Part shown: positions 49,796 through 60,969 of the stretch, in pieces | Layout: every line of letters begins with the position of its first letter | Numbering within the stretch: the stretch's first letter is position 1 | From: Pisaster brevispinus | Lineage: Eukaryota; Echinodermata; Asteroidea; Forcipulatida; Asteriidae | Direction of reading: 5' to 3' | NCBI GenBank assembly: GCA_023634235.1 | Contig: JAMKCF010000013.1 | Location: 16,431,705 to 16,495,704, forward strand | Length of the DNA stretch: 64,000 nt | Program-made: the position numbers and the translations under genes | Notes under the pieces: generated by a model | Databases searched by the model: none | Seen by the model: only the letters and a program-made list of their open reading frames with translations | Told to the model about the DNA's origin: nothing

Positions 49796-50477
49796 TGGTG
49801 TATGTCGCCCCGATAAAAATACACCACGCTTACTAGAAAATTCACTGCTAAGTGAGTTTCCACTTTCTTTTGTAAGCCCCCAGAAGGTATTTCCCGCTAT
49901 GATGTGAGAGTAAACACTCGACACAAAACCTGCCCCATGGCCACGCGGTCTTACACAGCTTAGACGGGGATCCACAGATGCCGGGAATTAGCCAAGAGTT
50001 AATCTCGTAGAATATTCAGCGCGTTAAACAACAGGACGGAGAAATATTCAGATAGTGGTCTCAATGAGTCGTGCCGGGGGTGGGGATCTGTCATGAAGAG
50101 TTTAACCGGAGTGATTCACACGAAAGCTCGTTTGTGGAATAGTAGGTGCATGACATACAGCACCAAAAAAAAAACTTGTTTGATTTTCTGTGTGAGAGAG
50201 AGAGAGAAAAAGAATGGGGAAAAAATTGAAGAAAAGTAGTTCCGTAGTTGATGAAGTGTTCTTGTGATGGGAAGAGCGCCACCCCCTCTACCCTCTGGGA
50301 TGAGGGATCTATCATGCCGTCCCTGATGACGTATTAAAAATGATTAATCAATAGATCCAAAGGGGATTAATGATTGAGGTCAAGTTTGGTAAATTGCGGC
50401 AAGTAGTTTTAGACATGCTGAAATTAGGCTTACACTTTGAAGAGCTGTTATTAAGTTCACCCAAGCGTTTCAGTAGA

Positions 50478-50655
50478 CAGGGTTGGGGAAACAGCCCCTG
50501 GGGTGGGGGAGCAACCTCTGGGAATGGGGAGCAACCCCTAGGTTGGGAAGAACCCCTAGGTTTGGGAGCAACCCCTGGGATTGGGGAAGCAACCCCTGGG
50601 TGGGGAAAGCAACCCCTAGGGTCGGGACGCTACCCCTAAGTTGGGGGAAGCCTCC
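50478..50655 (+). repeat. GC-rich minisatellite, ~22-24-bp units
   Basis: Seven or eight imperfect units of the form 'ttggggaagcaacccctggg'. GGGG and CCCC runs inside each unit are complementary, so single strands could form hairpins or G-quadruplexes. Any protein read through it is repeat-driven. Confidence 0.85.
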
Positions 50656-50772
50656 AGGTAGGGAGGCTCATCTTCTTGAGAGAACTAACTCAGTAGACGA
50701 ACCAAATTTCGGAATTCTGTATTCGGAAGTATATTCTGAGAAAAGCAATTTTGAAAGTGGAAAGATATCATA

Positions 50773-50962
50773 GATTTCATAGAGCTGCTTAAGCAGAAAA
50801 TATTGCTTAACATCTGTCTGATAAGCACAAACGAGCAGGATACCAGTCAGTCACATATTTTACATGTGGAATGGTAGTTTGGCTGGTAATCTTATTCTGG
50901 TAAGCATAATTTTGTTGTGCTTACTAGGTGTTATGCTTAAGCAGCTCCAGGAAATTAGACCC
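50773..50962. mobile_element. Inverted-repeat MITE-like element, family M copy 1
   Basis: Left end gatttcatagagctgcttaa and right end ttaagcagctccaggaaatt are inverted copies. Relatives lie at 57,334-57,519 and, internally truncated, at 60,012-60,130 (shared 'accagaat', 'taccatgt', 'gactggt'). Confidence 0.75.
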
Positions 50963-50964
50963 AG

Positions 50965-53000
50965 GTCTTTTCAGAGGATGGGAATTCACAACATTTGTGC
51001 GGAAAATTAGTTTGTGGAATTTTGTTTCGCAGGGGTAATTAGTAAATCATTTTGAAGATGAGGACAATTTTGACTAATGGTTTAATATTTCTTGGCTTGG
51101 GTTTGGTTTGATTCTGCAGGGAAAATGAATGTAATATTTTTAAAGGAGATACTAATTTGCATTTTATTGTAGGCTAGGTGGAAAGGTCAGGAAATAGATG
51201 CAATTTAGTTTCGTTTTGATTTTAAAATGATTTCACAAATGTTGAACCGGCATTATTAATTTATTCTCCATTCCAGCTTGAGTTTTGAATTAGGTTGCAG
51301 ACATCTTTTAGTAGATCTAAATGAAATGGAATTGTATACTTGCGACAGAGAATTTTAATCATCGACCGCTAGCAGAAAAACAAATGACAGTGATTAAACT
51401 AGCTCCCTTATGTGGTTTTAGTAGCAGTAGTCCTGAATCTCATCTTCGAATGTGTCTCTATTACTCAAACCACAAAACACAGCCCTGCAAGATGAAACAT
51501 CTAATGCTTGAGCGTCGTCATCATATGTCTATCGCCGGCCGAGTTTCTTATATATTTTCTCCAGTTGGAATCTGACGACAATTTGTTTGTTCATAAAAAC
51601 GGCTATGTTTTACGTCACATATCAAATGTCTTGCTCATGATTAAATGTCAAGAAAGTAGTTCCCTTTCCCCATGGGTGGGCGGCGCATATTATCTTCCAT
51701 GGAAATTATCTGTCGTGGTTTAATGACTGGAGCTTGAGGTTGATTGGCTAAACAACAAGTGGGATAGAGTTTTGATTGGCCGTTTGAGGTCACGGTGTCA
51801 TTAGATGGCGAGTCAATCACATGACTGCATCAGCCTCACTGTCACCCCTGATGGCTGAGGCAACAAGGCAAGAGACAATCAAAGGAACAAGAAATGGAAA
51901 CGCTCCCTCGTACCGGTCAGGAATTCTAGCGAATCTTCAATTTGTCCTGTGTTTGGGTAATCCGAAACTGTTGATGAAACTGCCAATTGGACTGATTTTA
52001 ACTGATTGTTTTTTAAGTTTTACCTTCATGCCGTAGAGACCTTCGTTTTGTATCATGTTCATATGTTTCTAAGTTAGAAAGGGGGAAAAAAGACATCTTT
52101 GAGATTTTGTTTATTGCCTGGAGCAGAATCCTCTGAGTGTGCCCCAAGAAAAGAAATGTCTCTTGTTGCGGCTCCAATTACGCAAGTAAAATTCATGACA
52201 TTAATTTAGGTGTATTGAATGACATTGTATAAACTCACTCTAATGTGTATTATGCTATCAAATGATTAGAGGGGAAGTGGTAGCCTGGGACAGTGTCTTG
52301 CGTGCCGTTCTCCCAAGTGCTCAAGTCACCATCTGGGACTTTCTGTGCCGTTGACCAAGCTAGCACCCGTATTCAGCAGGTGCTAGCTGACATTTTGTTG
52401 GAGAGCTAAATTTATCTACAAGCTATCCTGTTATTGTGCCATTTTGTTGCCCTCCAAGTCTTTGTTATATAGCTGACCAGATTATTTCAGCAGAGGATAT
52501 TTTGCTTGACTGTTTCTTGTTTTTTGAGTTGGGGTGATTGCTTTTTTGTTTTCAAATTAAACCAGTTTGTGAAAAAAAGCATAATGTAAGAACAAGAAAA
52601 GACGAAAGGTTATTAATTAAAAACAAATGTAAGACTGGAATACAAAATGTCCACAGATAAATTTGAAAGTTTTTATTACATTTACTTGTTCAGAAATAAC
52701 TTGTTTTGGACTTGATAACCTGTCAAGTCGATATCAACGCTGTATTGAATGCTAACCAAAGTGGGAAACATTGACATTTTTGAACATCTGCCTAGAATGT
52801 CCAGCGGCATATTTGAGCTTTTATTAAGATTCTTTCAAGTTCTTTACACTTAATCAAACAGGCTGACTTCTGAGGTAGTCACATTGCAATTTCATCATCC
52901 CGTTTGCAGATTTTTTTTTTTCGCCACCAAATGTACAGAAATGCAAGATACGAGAGAACTTGGCAGTTTTTGTATTTTTGATATTAAGTAACTCTTTGCT
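50965..53000. other. Non-coding stretch, partly non-repetitive
   Basis: No exon could be supported. About 51,300-52,050 looks single-copy and balanced in composition, with several CCAAT-type motifs (ttgattggct, ttgattggcc near 51,740-51,780) and many early stops in all frames. It may be regulatory. Confidence 0.4.
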
Positions 53001-53011
53001 TTCTAATTTTA

Positions 53012-53358
53012 GAGAAATTGACTAGAGCAGGATTTGAACCTGCGACCTCCGCATTATGCCGGTGCTCTACCAACTGAGCTATCAAGCCCTATTTGGTCAA
53101 TTCTTTTTGTGTTTAATCCAAACGTATTTAAATTTTACCCAGTCAGTTTTTTATTACTTGACATTAATTGAAGTAGAAAGGCATCCCCTCTGGTGCCACT
53201 TCCTATGTTATAATGTAAACAGGTTGAATGGCTTCTGACTGGACTGGCACCCCGGACTAAGATATTAACAAAATAGGGAGACCTCCAACATAATAGATAG
53301 CTCAGTTGGTACATTAACTCAGAGGTCACAGGATCCAATCCCAGTTCTTGTCAATTTT
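53012..53358. mobile_element. Element with tRNA-like inverted ends
   Basis: Minus-strand 53,092-53,020 reads gatagctcagttggtagagc ... gcaggttcaaatcctgc, with D-arm and perfect T-arm but a non-pairing acceptor stem. Plus-strand 53,291-53,350 reads gatagctcagttggtacatt ... ggatccaatccc. Both are followed by tagtcaattt/tgtcaatttttct, so the element is an inverted pair of tRNA-derived ends of about 75-85 bp. It is not a functional tRNA. Confidence 0.65.
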
Positions 53359-53633
53359 TCTTTGTGATTTACAATGGTCACAATGGTGAAAAATAGTGCC
53401 TGTTAATTACTAGCACCATGAAAACTTATTTTCGGGTGAATTACAAACCAGTCTATATTTGTCCATGTCATGCTTTCTATCAAGTCGAAATTAGTCAGAT
53501 GGATTGTAGTAATCTATTGTTTTAAACAAAATCCATATTTATTTGTTTTAACAACATTTACTTGTTTTGTTTTAAGCGTGTGTTTATCAAGTTGAATAAT
53601 GAGTCCAGCTGTGCTAAAATATAGCGTTCAAAC

Positions 53634-53830
53634 TGCATCTAGATACCGTGCAATCTCGGTGTTCTAGTGGTATTAAAACATCTGCTCTAGAATGGCAAAG
53701 GTCATGGGTTTGAATCCCACCAGAGTAATATGCCTGTGGAAATTTTTCCCAGGATTCGGGGAAAGAACTGAGTATACAGTGCTTAACCCACATCAGTGTA
53801 TGGGTAAAAACAATTTATTAATTTTTCCCC
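53634..53830 (+). mobile_element. tRNA-derived SINE, second family, plus copy
   Basis: 'tcggtgttctagtggtatta' (A-box region), gggtttgaatccca (B-box), then 'cctgtgg', 'agaactgagtatacagtgct' and 'cagtgta-gggtaaa'. The same order occurs inverted at 60,805-60,966. Confidence 0.75.
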
Positions 53831-54479
53831 TGATGCAAGTTTAACATTTATTAAAGAGTCACAGTCCTCTTCTTTCGAGTCCATCATCTACTCTTCAAAT
53901 GTTTTGGCTAGAATTGGGCTCATCTCACAGCCTTCTCGAAATGTATGCCAATTCTTTACTAGGCAAACTTGTGAGACTTTTTCATCTCTAAAGTGTGACA
54001 TTGAGCTAGTTTACTAGATAGAACTTAACAAAGTTGTATTTCTGGGTGGGTTTTTTTTTCTTCACCTCTTACTGAAAGTGAAATGAAATGAACACAATGA
54101 TTCATTGCCCATGAGAGAGGAAGATGGTTGGCCGTTAGATATGATACTCTTTTGTGACATGCCGCTGTAGTCTTAAGCCATGGATGCGTACACAAGACAA
54201 CTCACCCACAAGCCAACTCACCCACACCGACAGCGGATCATAAGGCCTGAGTCACATGTCTTTAGCGGCAGGGGAACTCATTGTCAAAACTACAGGTGAA
54301 TACTATTGACATGTAAGCATTGTACCCCAGGACGTTGTTGCAGTCACGACACATTTGAAAACAGTGAAGACATTTTTGAACACAGTGACAACTTATCTTG
54401 TGATAAGCTGCCAGAGAATTTGACATTTTCTGTAAGGAGGTCATTGGAGAAAAAAAATGTTTTCCCCTGAAATTTTGCT

Positions 54480-54660
54480 CAAAGATTTATTATTAAAGGT
54501 AGGGTCATGCATTGTTTTTTTCATCGTATTGCTGATTACAATCTATAGGCTAAGTTATAAAGACAGATACAATAAAAGTCACATGTGAAAGTTGCTTTTT
54601 ACTAAATAGGTTTTTACGGTTATACTTTTTTTTTAGTATTTACCAATCTATGACCTGTAA
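54480..54660 (+). repeat. Dispersed repeat family R, internally deleted copy
   Basis: 'ttaaaggtagggt', 'agatacaataaaagtcacatgtgaaagtt' and 'agtatttaccaatctatgacc' match the ends of the 45.3 kb copy, with the middle missing. Confidence 0.7.
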
Positions 54661-54853
54661 ATTAAATTAGTGTTCTACTTCATTATATGTGTTGATGTTT
54701 TGTTATTGTATGGGTTTCAGAGAAATGAGTGTTTTAAGTTTGGGACTTCCATCTATCGACAAAATTGTCAACAAAAGGTGCTGTCTGAGACCTTTGCATT
54801 AAACACAAACTTGTTTAATGTAGCCACTTCACACTGCTTTTGTTTCTCCTTTC

Positions 54854-55035
54854 AGGCATGATATGCTTCCTACTTAAGTCTAAATTCCGATTGTGTTGCC
54901 CTTGGAAAATTCAGATCAAATAGCCTGAAAAGTCTATTAAAGCTTAGACACCATGTGTACATGAATGTCAGTCCGGGTGTACTTGATAAATGTTTCTACC
55001 TTTTTCCAAGGACCAAATATAATGCATTCTTTAAA
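54854..55035 (+). repeat. Dispersed ~180-bp repeat, copy 3 of 3
   Basis: 'ggcatgatatgcttcctacttaagtct' to 'ccaaggaccaaatataatgc' matches 41,198 and 49,596 copies. Confidence 0.8.
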
Positions 55036-57330
55036 CCTAGTACACAGTATAACTTGGTTCCTACCCAATTATTTAATAATACTACGCTCTTTTACAACCA
55101 GTTGTTTAAAGGAGGAATAAAGCTCAAATGAGATCTACTTCAACCCTGCAATAAATTTCTGCAAACTCTCAAAATGCTGTTTTTTTTGTACAGCTACTTG
55201 AGCGGAAATTTTTTCACAGAAATGACATTTAAACTTGTTTATACTGTGGTTTTTTTATCATTTAAATGTAATTTTGATATTTGTACACATCTGAATTTTT
55301 CATAATCGATCAAATAGTTAGGCCCCAACCTCAAAGTTGACGGCGTGCATCAAAGTTACAACACTTTGACGTCATTATATGGGACGTTGCTTCGTTATAA
55401 AGCGGCTATACAAAACGGAGCTCCCACATATGAAGTAACATGAGTAATACCGTAACAGGGAAGTTCGTGAATCTTTCTAAAAAGCACCGGGGAAGGGTTC
55501 CCAAAAAGATTGGGGTTTTTTTACAATTAAAATCTGTTTCCTTTCATGTCAACTGAATTTCCTTATTGATTGAAACCATTTTAAATGAATTTCAGCAAAG
55601 ACCACTTGTTGCCGTTTTCGTTCAAGTAGGTCTTTAAGTGAGGTAGGATATAAGTGCAACCCAAAGACAAACTTTTCCTTTAAGTAATTCTTCCCCAACA
55701 TCATCTCAGATCCCTCTGTATAGTTTCTTGTGACTCATAAAGACTCAAGAACGTACAGACTCTCTACAATCATAGATTGCCGATTCCCGCAAATATCAGA
55801 AATTCCTTCAGTCAGTGAGTCACGTATTCAGGAGTGCAAGCCAAGGTCCTGTCTTGAATGACTGAGATCTCTACATCGATAATTCACACACACATGTGTC
55901 TTTGGATCCTCCCTCTCTACGTCTTGGCTAACTTCTCAGACCATCCTCGAGACGATTTCCTACCTTGAAAATGTACTTTGAAGTTGTGCACCTTGGAAAT
56001 CAGTATGTATTTGGCAAGGGTAGACACAGAATGAATAATCTTTAAAAGGGGTCTGTAAAGCATCGAATACAAGGTAACTTGAAGAATAATCGAGGTCCTC
56101 TACATCTCATTTTATATTAGTTTACTTCTGAAATGTCGATTGTTTAACCCTTCAGAGACCATTCATTTATTCATCACAATATACCCAGACAACTCAAATA
56201 TTCATCCTTTTTTCCCCCACACTTTTTCATTCAAAATGTTGACAAGGAGCGTGAAATTGAAGAATTGTTTTGTTTTTGAGAAATTGGGAAACTAGGCCTA
56301 TGTTAACATGGGAAACATTGGAAAATTTCATTTCCGGACATGACCTTTACTTTGACCTTGTTTGGGTGACCCAGCCCCTGGACTCCCCCCCCCCCCCCAG
56401 GTCAAATATTGTGGCTGCTATGGTCATTTTGGTACAAGCCGTTTGTGGTCGTTTCTGTCTCGAAAGGGTAAGGCTTAGCACTTTTAGGTTTATGTAATGG
56501 TACTGTTTGGTCCCATGAAAAGTTACCTGTTGAAATGTTTCATCTGGGGAAAAAATACGTGAATCATATCTTATTTCTATTAATTATCTCGGTAGGCAAT
56601 AGAAATAAGGTGGGCTTTTTTTTTTTTTTTTTATTGTTTGTTTTGTTTTATTCTTTACTCAAAAATGTAAGCCTTTCCTGCAATACTGCTAAGACTTGTT
56701 TCCTGAAAGTTAAACGATTGGAATAATCTCCAAAATGCAATTACTTGTATTTAATGGATGGCTGTTGGCCACTTAAACCTTTATAGAGACCGTAGCAGCC
56801 GCAAGTGGCTTGTACCCAAATGCCCACAGCGGCCACAAACGGCCGCAAGATTTGACCTACTTCCATTCAAACAAGAGGGTCAAAGTAAAGGTATCGAACA
56901 GAATTGACTTTTTCAAATGTTTCCCATGTTAACGAAGAATCTACAACTCTGTTTTAAAAAAAGATATTATTCTTTCTGTTTCAAAATCATTTTCCTAAGA
57001 AATTTTTCCTGAAAATAAAGAGGGCAACAAATTAGCAAGATTAGCAATGACTAGGGGTATGGGGATGATTATACGAAGCTGAACAGTCTCTAAGTCAGTT
57101 CTCTCTAACATTATTCAGTTGATTTATTCACGCCTGCAGTTGTACATAAGGAGTAACTTGTTTAATCCGTGTTGTCTCCGCCCTCTAAATATAGGCGTTT
57201 GAGAATTTACCTGATTGAGCTGAAGATGCTGCCAGGCAGTATGCACTTGTCATTAAAGGTCTGCAACTATTGCATCAATATAGAAGTAGAACTATTTGAT
57301 GCAATTTTTTGTATTCATTTCAGCTTAGAA
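55036..57330. other. Non-coding stretch, no gene seen
   Basis: AT-rich with a C-run at about 56,387-56,398 and a T-run at about 56,616-56,632. No splice-bounded exon could be supported. Confidence 0.45.
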
Positions 57331-57333
57331 TCT

Positions 57334-57519
57334 GGGCCAAATTTCTTAGAACTGCTTAAGCACAAAGAGGAGCTAAGTGCAGCAAAATTGTGCTTACCAG
57401 AATAAGTTTACCAGCAAACATACCATGTCACATGCACCATTTCTGACTGGTATTCAGCTTATTTTTGCTAAGCCCAAAATTTGTAATCTGTCTGCTTAAG
57501 TAGCTCTATGAAATTGGTC
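57334..57519. mobile_element. Inverted-repeat MITE-like element, family M copy 2
   Basis: Ends 'ccaaatttcttagaactgct' and 'agtagctctatgaaattggt' are inverted relatives of the 50.8 kb element ends. Confidence 0.75.
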
Positions 57520-57667
57520 ACAAGTCACAATTTATCCTGAACTATTTTAGGGAGTGTTGCAAAAGTCAGTCATGTTCTAGACGCAAAAATAAAACGTGGA
57601 CACATTCTGGCAATCCATCGGACTGCGTCATTTTGCCGAAATACGTGAGCAGTCCAACACGAGTGAC

Positions 57668-57861
57668 AGAGCTGCCAACTCCCTGATTCTGCAGAAAGTT
57701 CCCTGAAAATAAACGAATCTTTCCACGTTCTGACGAACACATTTGTAAACCTCCCTGATTGTGGAAACTTTTTCCCTATTATGTTGAATGTAATTCTAAA
57801 ACATCTCCCTGATTGTTGTACAAAGTCTCCCTGATTGCAAGATGCAAATGCTGGCAGCTCT
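57668..57861. mobile_element. 194-bp element with agagctgcca inverted ends
   Basis: Perfect 10-bp terminal inverted repeats (agagctgcca / tggcagctct). The interior has four spaced 'ctccctgatt' motifs (57,679, 57,751, 57,804 and 57,828 areas). Confidence 0.7.
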
Positions 57862-58211
57862 GGAATGGATACGCGCATTAGTATTTAGAATTATAATTTT
57901 GAGTTATCTGACCAAATTAGAATGTTCCTATCACTCCGTCTATTGAGACGATCCCTTAAAAATCAATTGATATAAACAGACATCACACTATTGAAATTTT
58001 TCATTTATTGTAGTGAATGCCCTGAACATTCAATAAAAATATGATGCGCCATATCAATGGCACAGGGGAAATGAAACAAGTGTATAAAGTCACACTTCAG
58101 GTTGTACATTGTTCCAAAGAGGAAAATGTATGGTTTATGTCAAATTTGATAGAAATTAATAGATGGAAAACAATTTACATTTTCTTATTGAATATTGCAC
58201 ATGTAAAGTTC

Positions 58212-58405
58212 TCGCGTCAGTGAAAGAAATATTGGCAAAAATGTCGTATCTCCTACAAATATGCTTTGTGCAATAACGTCGTAACTCGGCGTGAACTTGT
58301 TTTGTGTGAGCATCCGGGCAAGATACACCGTTTTGACATTGTCAAACTCAACGCGTAATGTGTAAGCGCTATTTAAGGAGAAACGCTTTTGCACTGACAC
58401 AACGA
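58212..58405. mobile_element. Inverted-repeat element related to the 44.6 kb copy
   Basis: Starts 'cgcgtcagtg', ends 'cgcttttgcactgacacaac'. It shares gtcgtaactcg, 'cttgttttgtgt' and 'gcgctatttaaggaga' with 44,551-44,898. Confidence 0.65.
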
Positions 58406-58604
58406 AATGTGCCAGATACTGTTTATAGTTTTTAAAGAAAAATAAAGGAAATCCAATTGCGGGTTCATGTTTACCAGTGAGGGGTCCAAACAAGCACGCC
58501 CCTCCCCCCCAAAAGAAACACAAAAAAGTAGCTGGGTTATGGATACATCGCAAGAAGTGGGCAATAGGTATGAAGGCCTATCGCCAAAAATAGTCTACTA
58601 TGAA

Positions 58605-58765
58605 ACGAGACTCACCCCTAGACCCTGGACTCTCCCCCTAGACCCAGCCCCTGGACTCACCCCTAGACTCACCCCGGTACTCACCCCGGTACCCAGCCCC
58701 AGGACTCACCCCCCTAGACCCAGCCCAAGGACTCGCCCCTTGGACCCATCCCCTGGATCAATGCC
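58605..58765 (+). repeat. C-rich minisatellite (ctcacccctagaccc-type)
   Basis: Imperfect units of about 12-20 bp, ctcaccccta / gacccagcccctgga. No conserved protein sequence. Confidence 0.85.
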
Positions 58766-58769
58766 TGAA

Positions 58770-60000
58770 ATCTTACTTAATATTGTCATTATTAAACCTT
58801 CCATAATAGATCAAAAAGTATAATATTTGTATCATTTGTTGAAATCAGTTTCTTTTGTACTAATATACACAAGTAACTGCTATGATTGTCACAATAATAA
58901 GTAAATTCAAACTACATTGGCCTAGCCTCCCCTTCTATAGCTTTTTTTGTTGTTGTTTTGGTTGGGTTTTTTTAAGCTAATAATTCTTGTCAATTCTGAT
59001 TTCATACCGGTTTTTTTTCTTTTTTCCAGTTGAGCACAAACCATGTCCAATCCAAATAGATCCCTTTCGGCCCTAGGGAAAACCATGACTCAAAACCTGT
59101 TGTTTCTATCAACTGCCGGACTGAAACTTAAATAATATCACCTACTCAAAACATAAGCCAGAAATCCACCAGAGTGGCTTAACACAGTGACTTTTTCCTG
59201 TTCAGTATTCTTCCTTCAGGTTGGGGGGGGGGGGGTGCTGAGTTGAGAATGTCCATTTCCCAAATGGCGTGATTGGTTTTCTCCATTCAACGGTGCCAAA
59301 ATTGTCACTCCCTAACATCCAAGCAAACATAAGAAAGCTGGCTTTTTCCGACCGTAATGGACGAGCAAGATTAAGGAGTAAGGATGCTCTTATCGGAGTC
59401 ACGGGTGTATATACCAAGAGAATGGAGTGTAGCCAGGGGGCAAGTGATGGACCCGATTGTTTGCGTTGTTTTCCTAGTCAAACTGGAGCAAAGCTTTTGT
59501 CATTCCATCGAGGCTAATTACTGGGATTGTATCGTTGAGTTCTAAAGCTGTGATCAGTTGAAGTATGTGCATAATTAAAGCATTCACTCCAATTGCCAAT
59601 TTGATTCGATGTGGGTTCAGTACGAGTCACTGCATATATGAATCTGCAAATGAATTCTAAATTGACATTTCTCACTTAGAGGTTTCTAATGTCAACAGAA
59701 AAATGATATCACTTGAAAATATGGAAGGGGAAAAAACATTCTGTGTTTGCATACCAGGTATGTACATGTACTTAAAACTCTGATGGATTGAAAAGCTACT
59801 GTAAAATACTTTAAGACACCTGTCCAATTTATTGGTTGTTTGTAACAGTTTTAGTGTTTTGTGATTTTAGCACTTGAAGGATACATGTGTAGGTGTAGTT
59901 TGGATAGAATGTTGGTTGATGCATTCAACAAATCAGACGACACAAGTTTAGGAATGCTCTTAAATGTATTCATACAACTTCAAATTTGTGACTAACCACA
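58770..60000. other. Non-coding stretch with a possible unique segment
   Basis: A G-run lies at 59,223-59,234. About 59,240-59,520 is compositionally balanced, has no repeat relative in the window, and is open in one plus frame for about 82 codons. It lacks good splice sites or a recognisable domain, so I leave it unassigned. Confidence 0.4.
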
Positions 60001-60011
60001 GTCCATGGAAC

Positions 60012-60130
60012 GTTGCTAAGCGCAAGAAAATATTGCTGACCAGAATATGGTAACTGGCAAAAATACCATGTCGCATATTTCACTATAGTGACTGGTGTTC
60101 TGCTCCTTTTTGCTTAGCAGGAAATCGTTC
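60012..60130. repeat. Family M fragment, copy 3
   Basis: 'ttgctgaccagaatatggtaactggcaaaaataccatgt' and 'tgactggtgttctgctc' match the interior of the 57.3 kb copy. Confidence 0.65.
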
Positions 60131-60390
60131 AGTTTCAATTGTGGTTTATTACTTGATTACTAAAAAAATTTGCACAAACCCTCAAAGATATGGTTTAGTT
60201 ATAATGACCATGATGAAACAAGTTCAATGGATGTTTCTGTGAATCAATGTATTCTATACTTTGTAAATATCCTTCCAACTACCATTTTATAATTAAAAAA
60301 TAAAAATAAAAACGCTTTTATGGCCCAAAGTGCCCAATCTGAAGACAATGTGCTCCTTTTTGCAGCTTTATGAAATAACTAAAGCGGTGT

Positions 60391-60785
60391 AGTTAAAGGC
60401 AAAGTATACCTTTGGTTTTTGCAACCGTTTTGATTGTTTTAATCCTATATAAATGTAGATATATACAATAAAACTAACCTGTGAAAATTTCATTTCAAAA
60501 GGTGGTCATGTTTTTTAGATATTGCCGGAAAATCCGGAGCAAATATGTCCACGCAGGAAGAATAATCCCTACTAGGAATGCACAATCTGAGAAACGTTAC
60601 TGAAAGTAACGTTTCTCAGATTCAAATTTGTGGGAATAACAATTGATATCTTTTTCCATAACCGCAGTACTTCAAAGTGAAATTTTTCTCAAACTGCATT
60701 ATACTATCCAAAGCTGCTGTACTTCTCTAGTAAGTTTTTATTGCCACTAAATTTCAGAGTCATTACCAAACGTATACAGACCCTT
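60391..60785 (+). mobile_element. Dispersed repeat family R, copy 3
   Basis: 'ttaaaggcaaagtatacctt' to 'cattaccaaacgtatacagac'. It contains the perfect inverted repeat ctgagaaacgtta-ctgaaag-taacgtttctcag at about 60,587-60,619. Its order matches 45,303-45,765. Confidence 0.7.
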
Positions 60786-60804
60786 TAAAGTGTATAATGT
60801 TGAT

Positions 60805-60966
60805 TCAACTTTACTCGTACACTGACGTGTAATGAGCACTGTATACTCAGCACTTTGCAAGTCCTGTGGGGAGAACCAATCTACAGGCTAATATCTGGTG
60901 GGACTTGGGTCCATTGATCTCTGCATTGTAGAGCAGGTATCATACCCACTAAACCATCAAGTACTT
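60805..60966 (-). mobile_element. tRNA-derived SINE, second family, minus copy
   Basis: Read on the minus strand: 'tgatggtttagtgggtatgata' (A-box region), a weak B-box acccaagtccc, then 'cctgtag', 'gctgagtatacagtgctcat' and 'cagtgtacgagtaaa'. It pairs with 53,634-53,830. Confidence 0.7.
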
Positions 60967-60969
60967 TGT

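Noticed and set aside
50370..50773. Gly/Trp-rich open frames
   Set aside because: They are produced by the GGGG/CCCC minisatellite, open in two plus-strand frames at once.
53020..53092. Functional tRNA gene on the minus strand
   Set aside because: D-arm and T-arm are good, but the acceptor stem does not pair and the anticodon stem has mismatches. It belongs to an inverted repeat element.
57570..57878. 102-codon minus-strand frame rich in NQGDF/QSGRF-like motifs
   Set aside because: The motifs come from repeated ctccctgatt sequence inside a 194-bp inverted-repeat element.
58467..58823. Pro/Thr-rich 118-codon frame
   Set aside because: It is driven by the C-rich minisatellite at 58,605-58,765.
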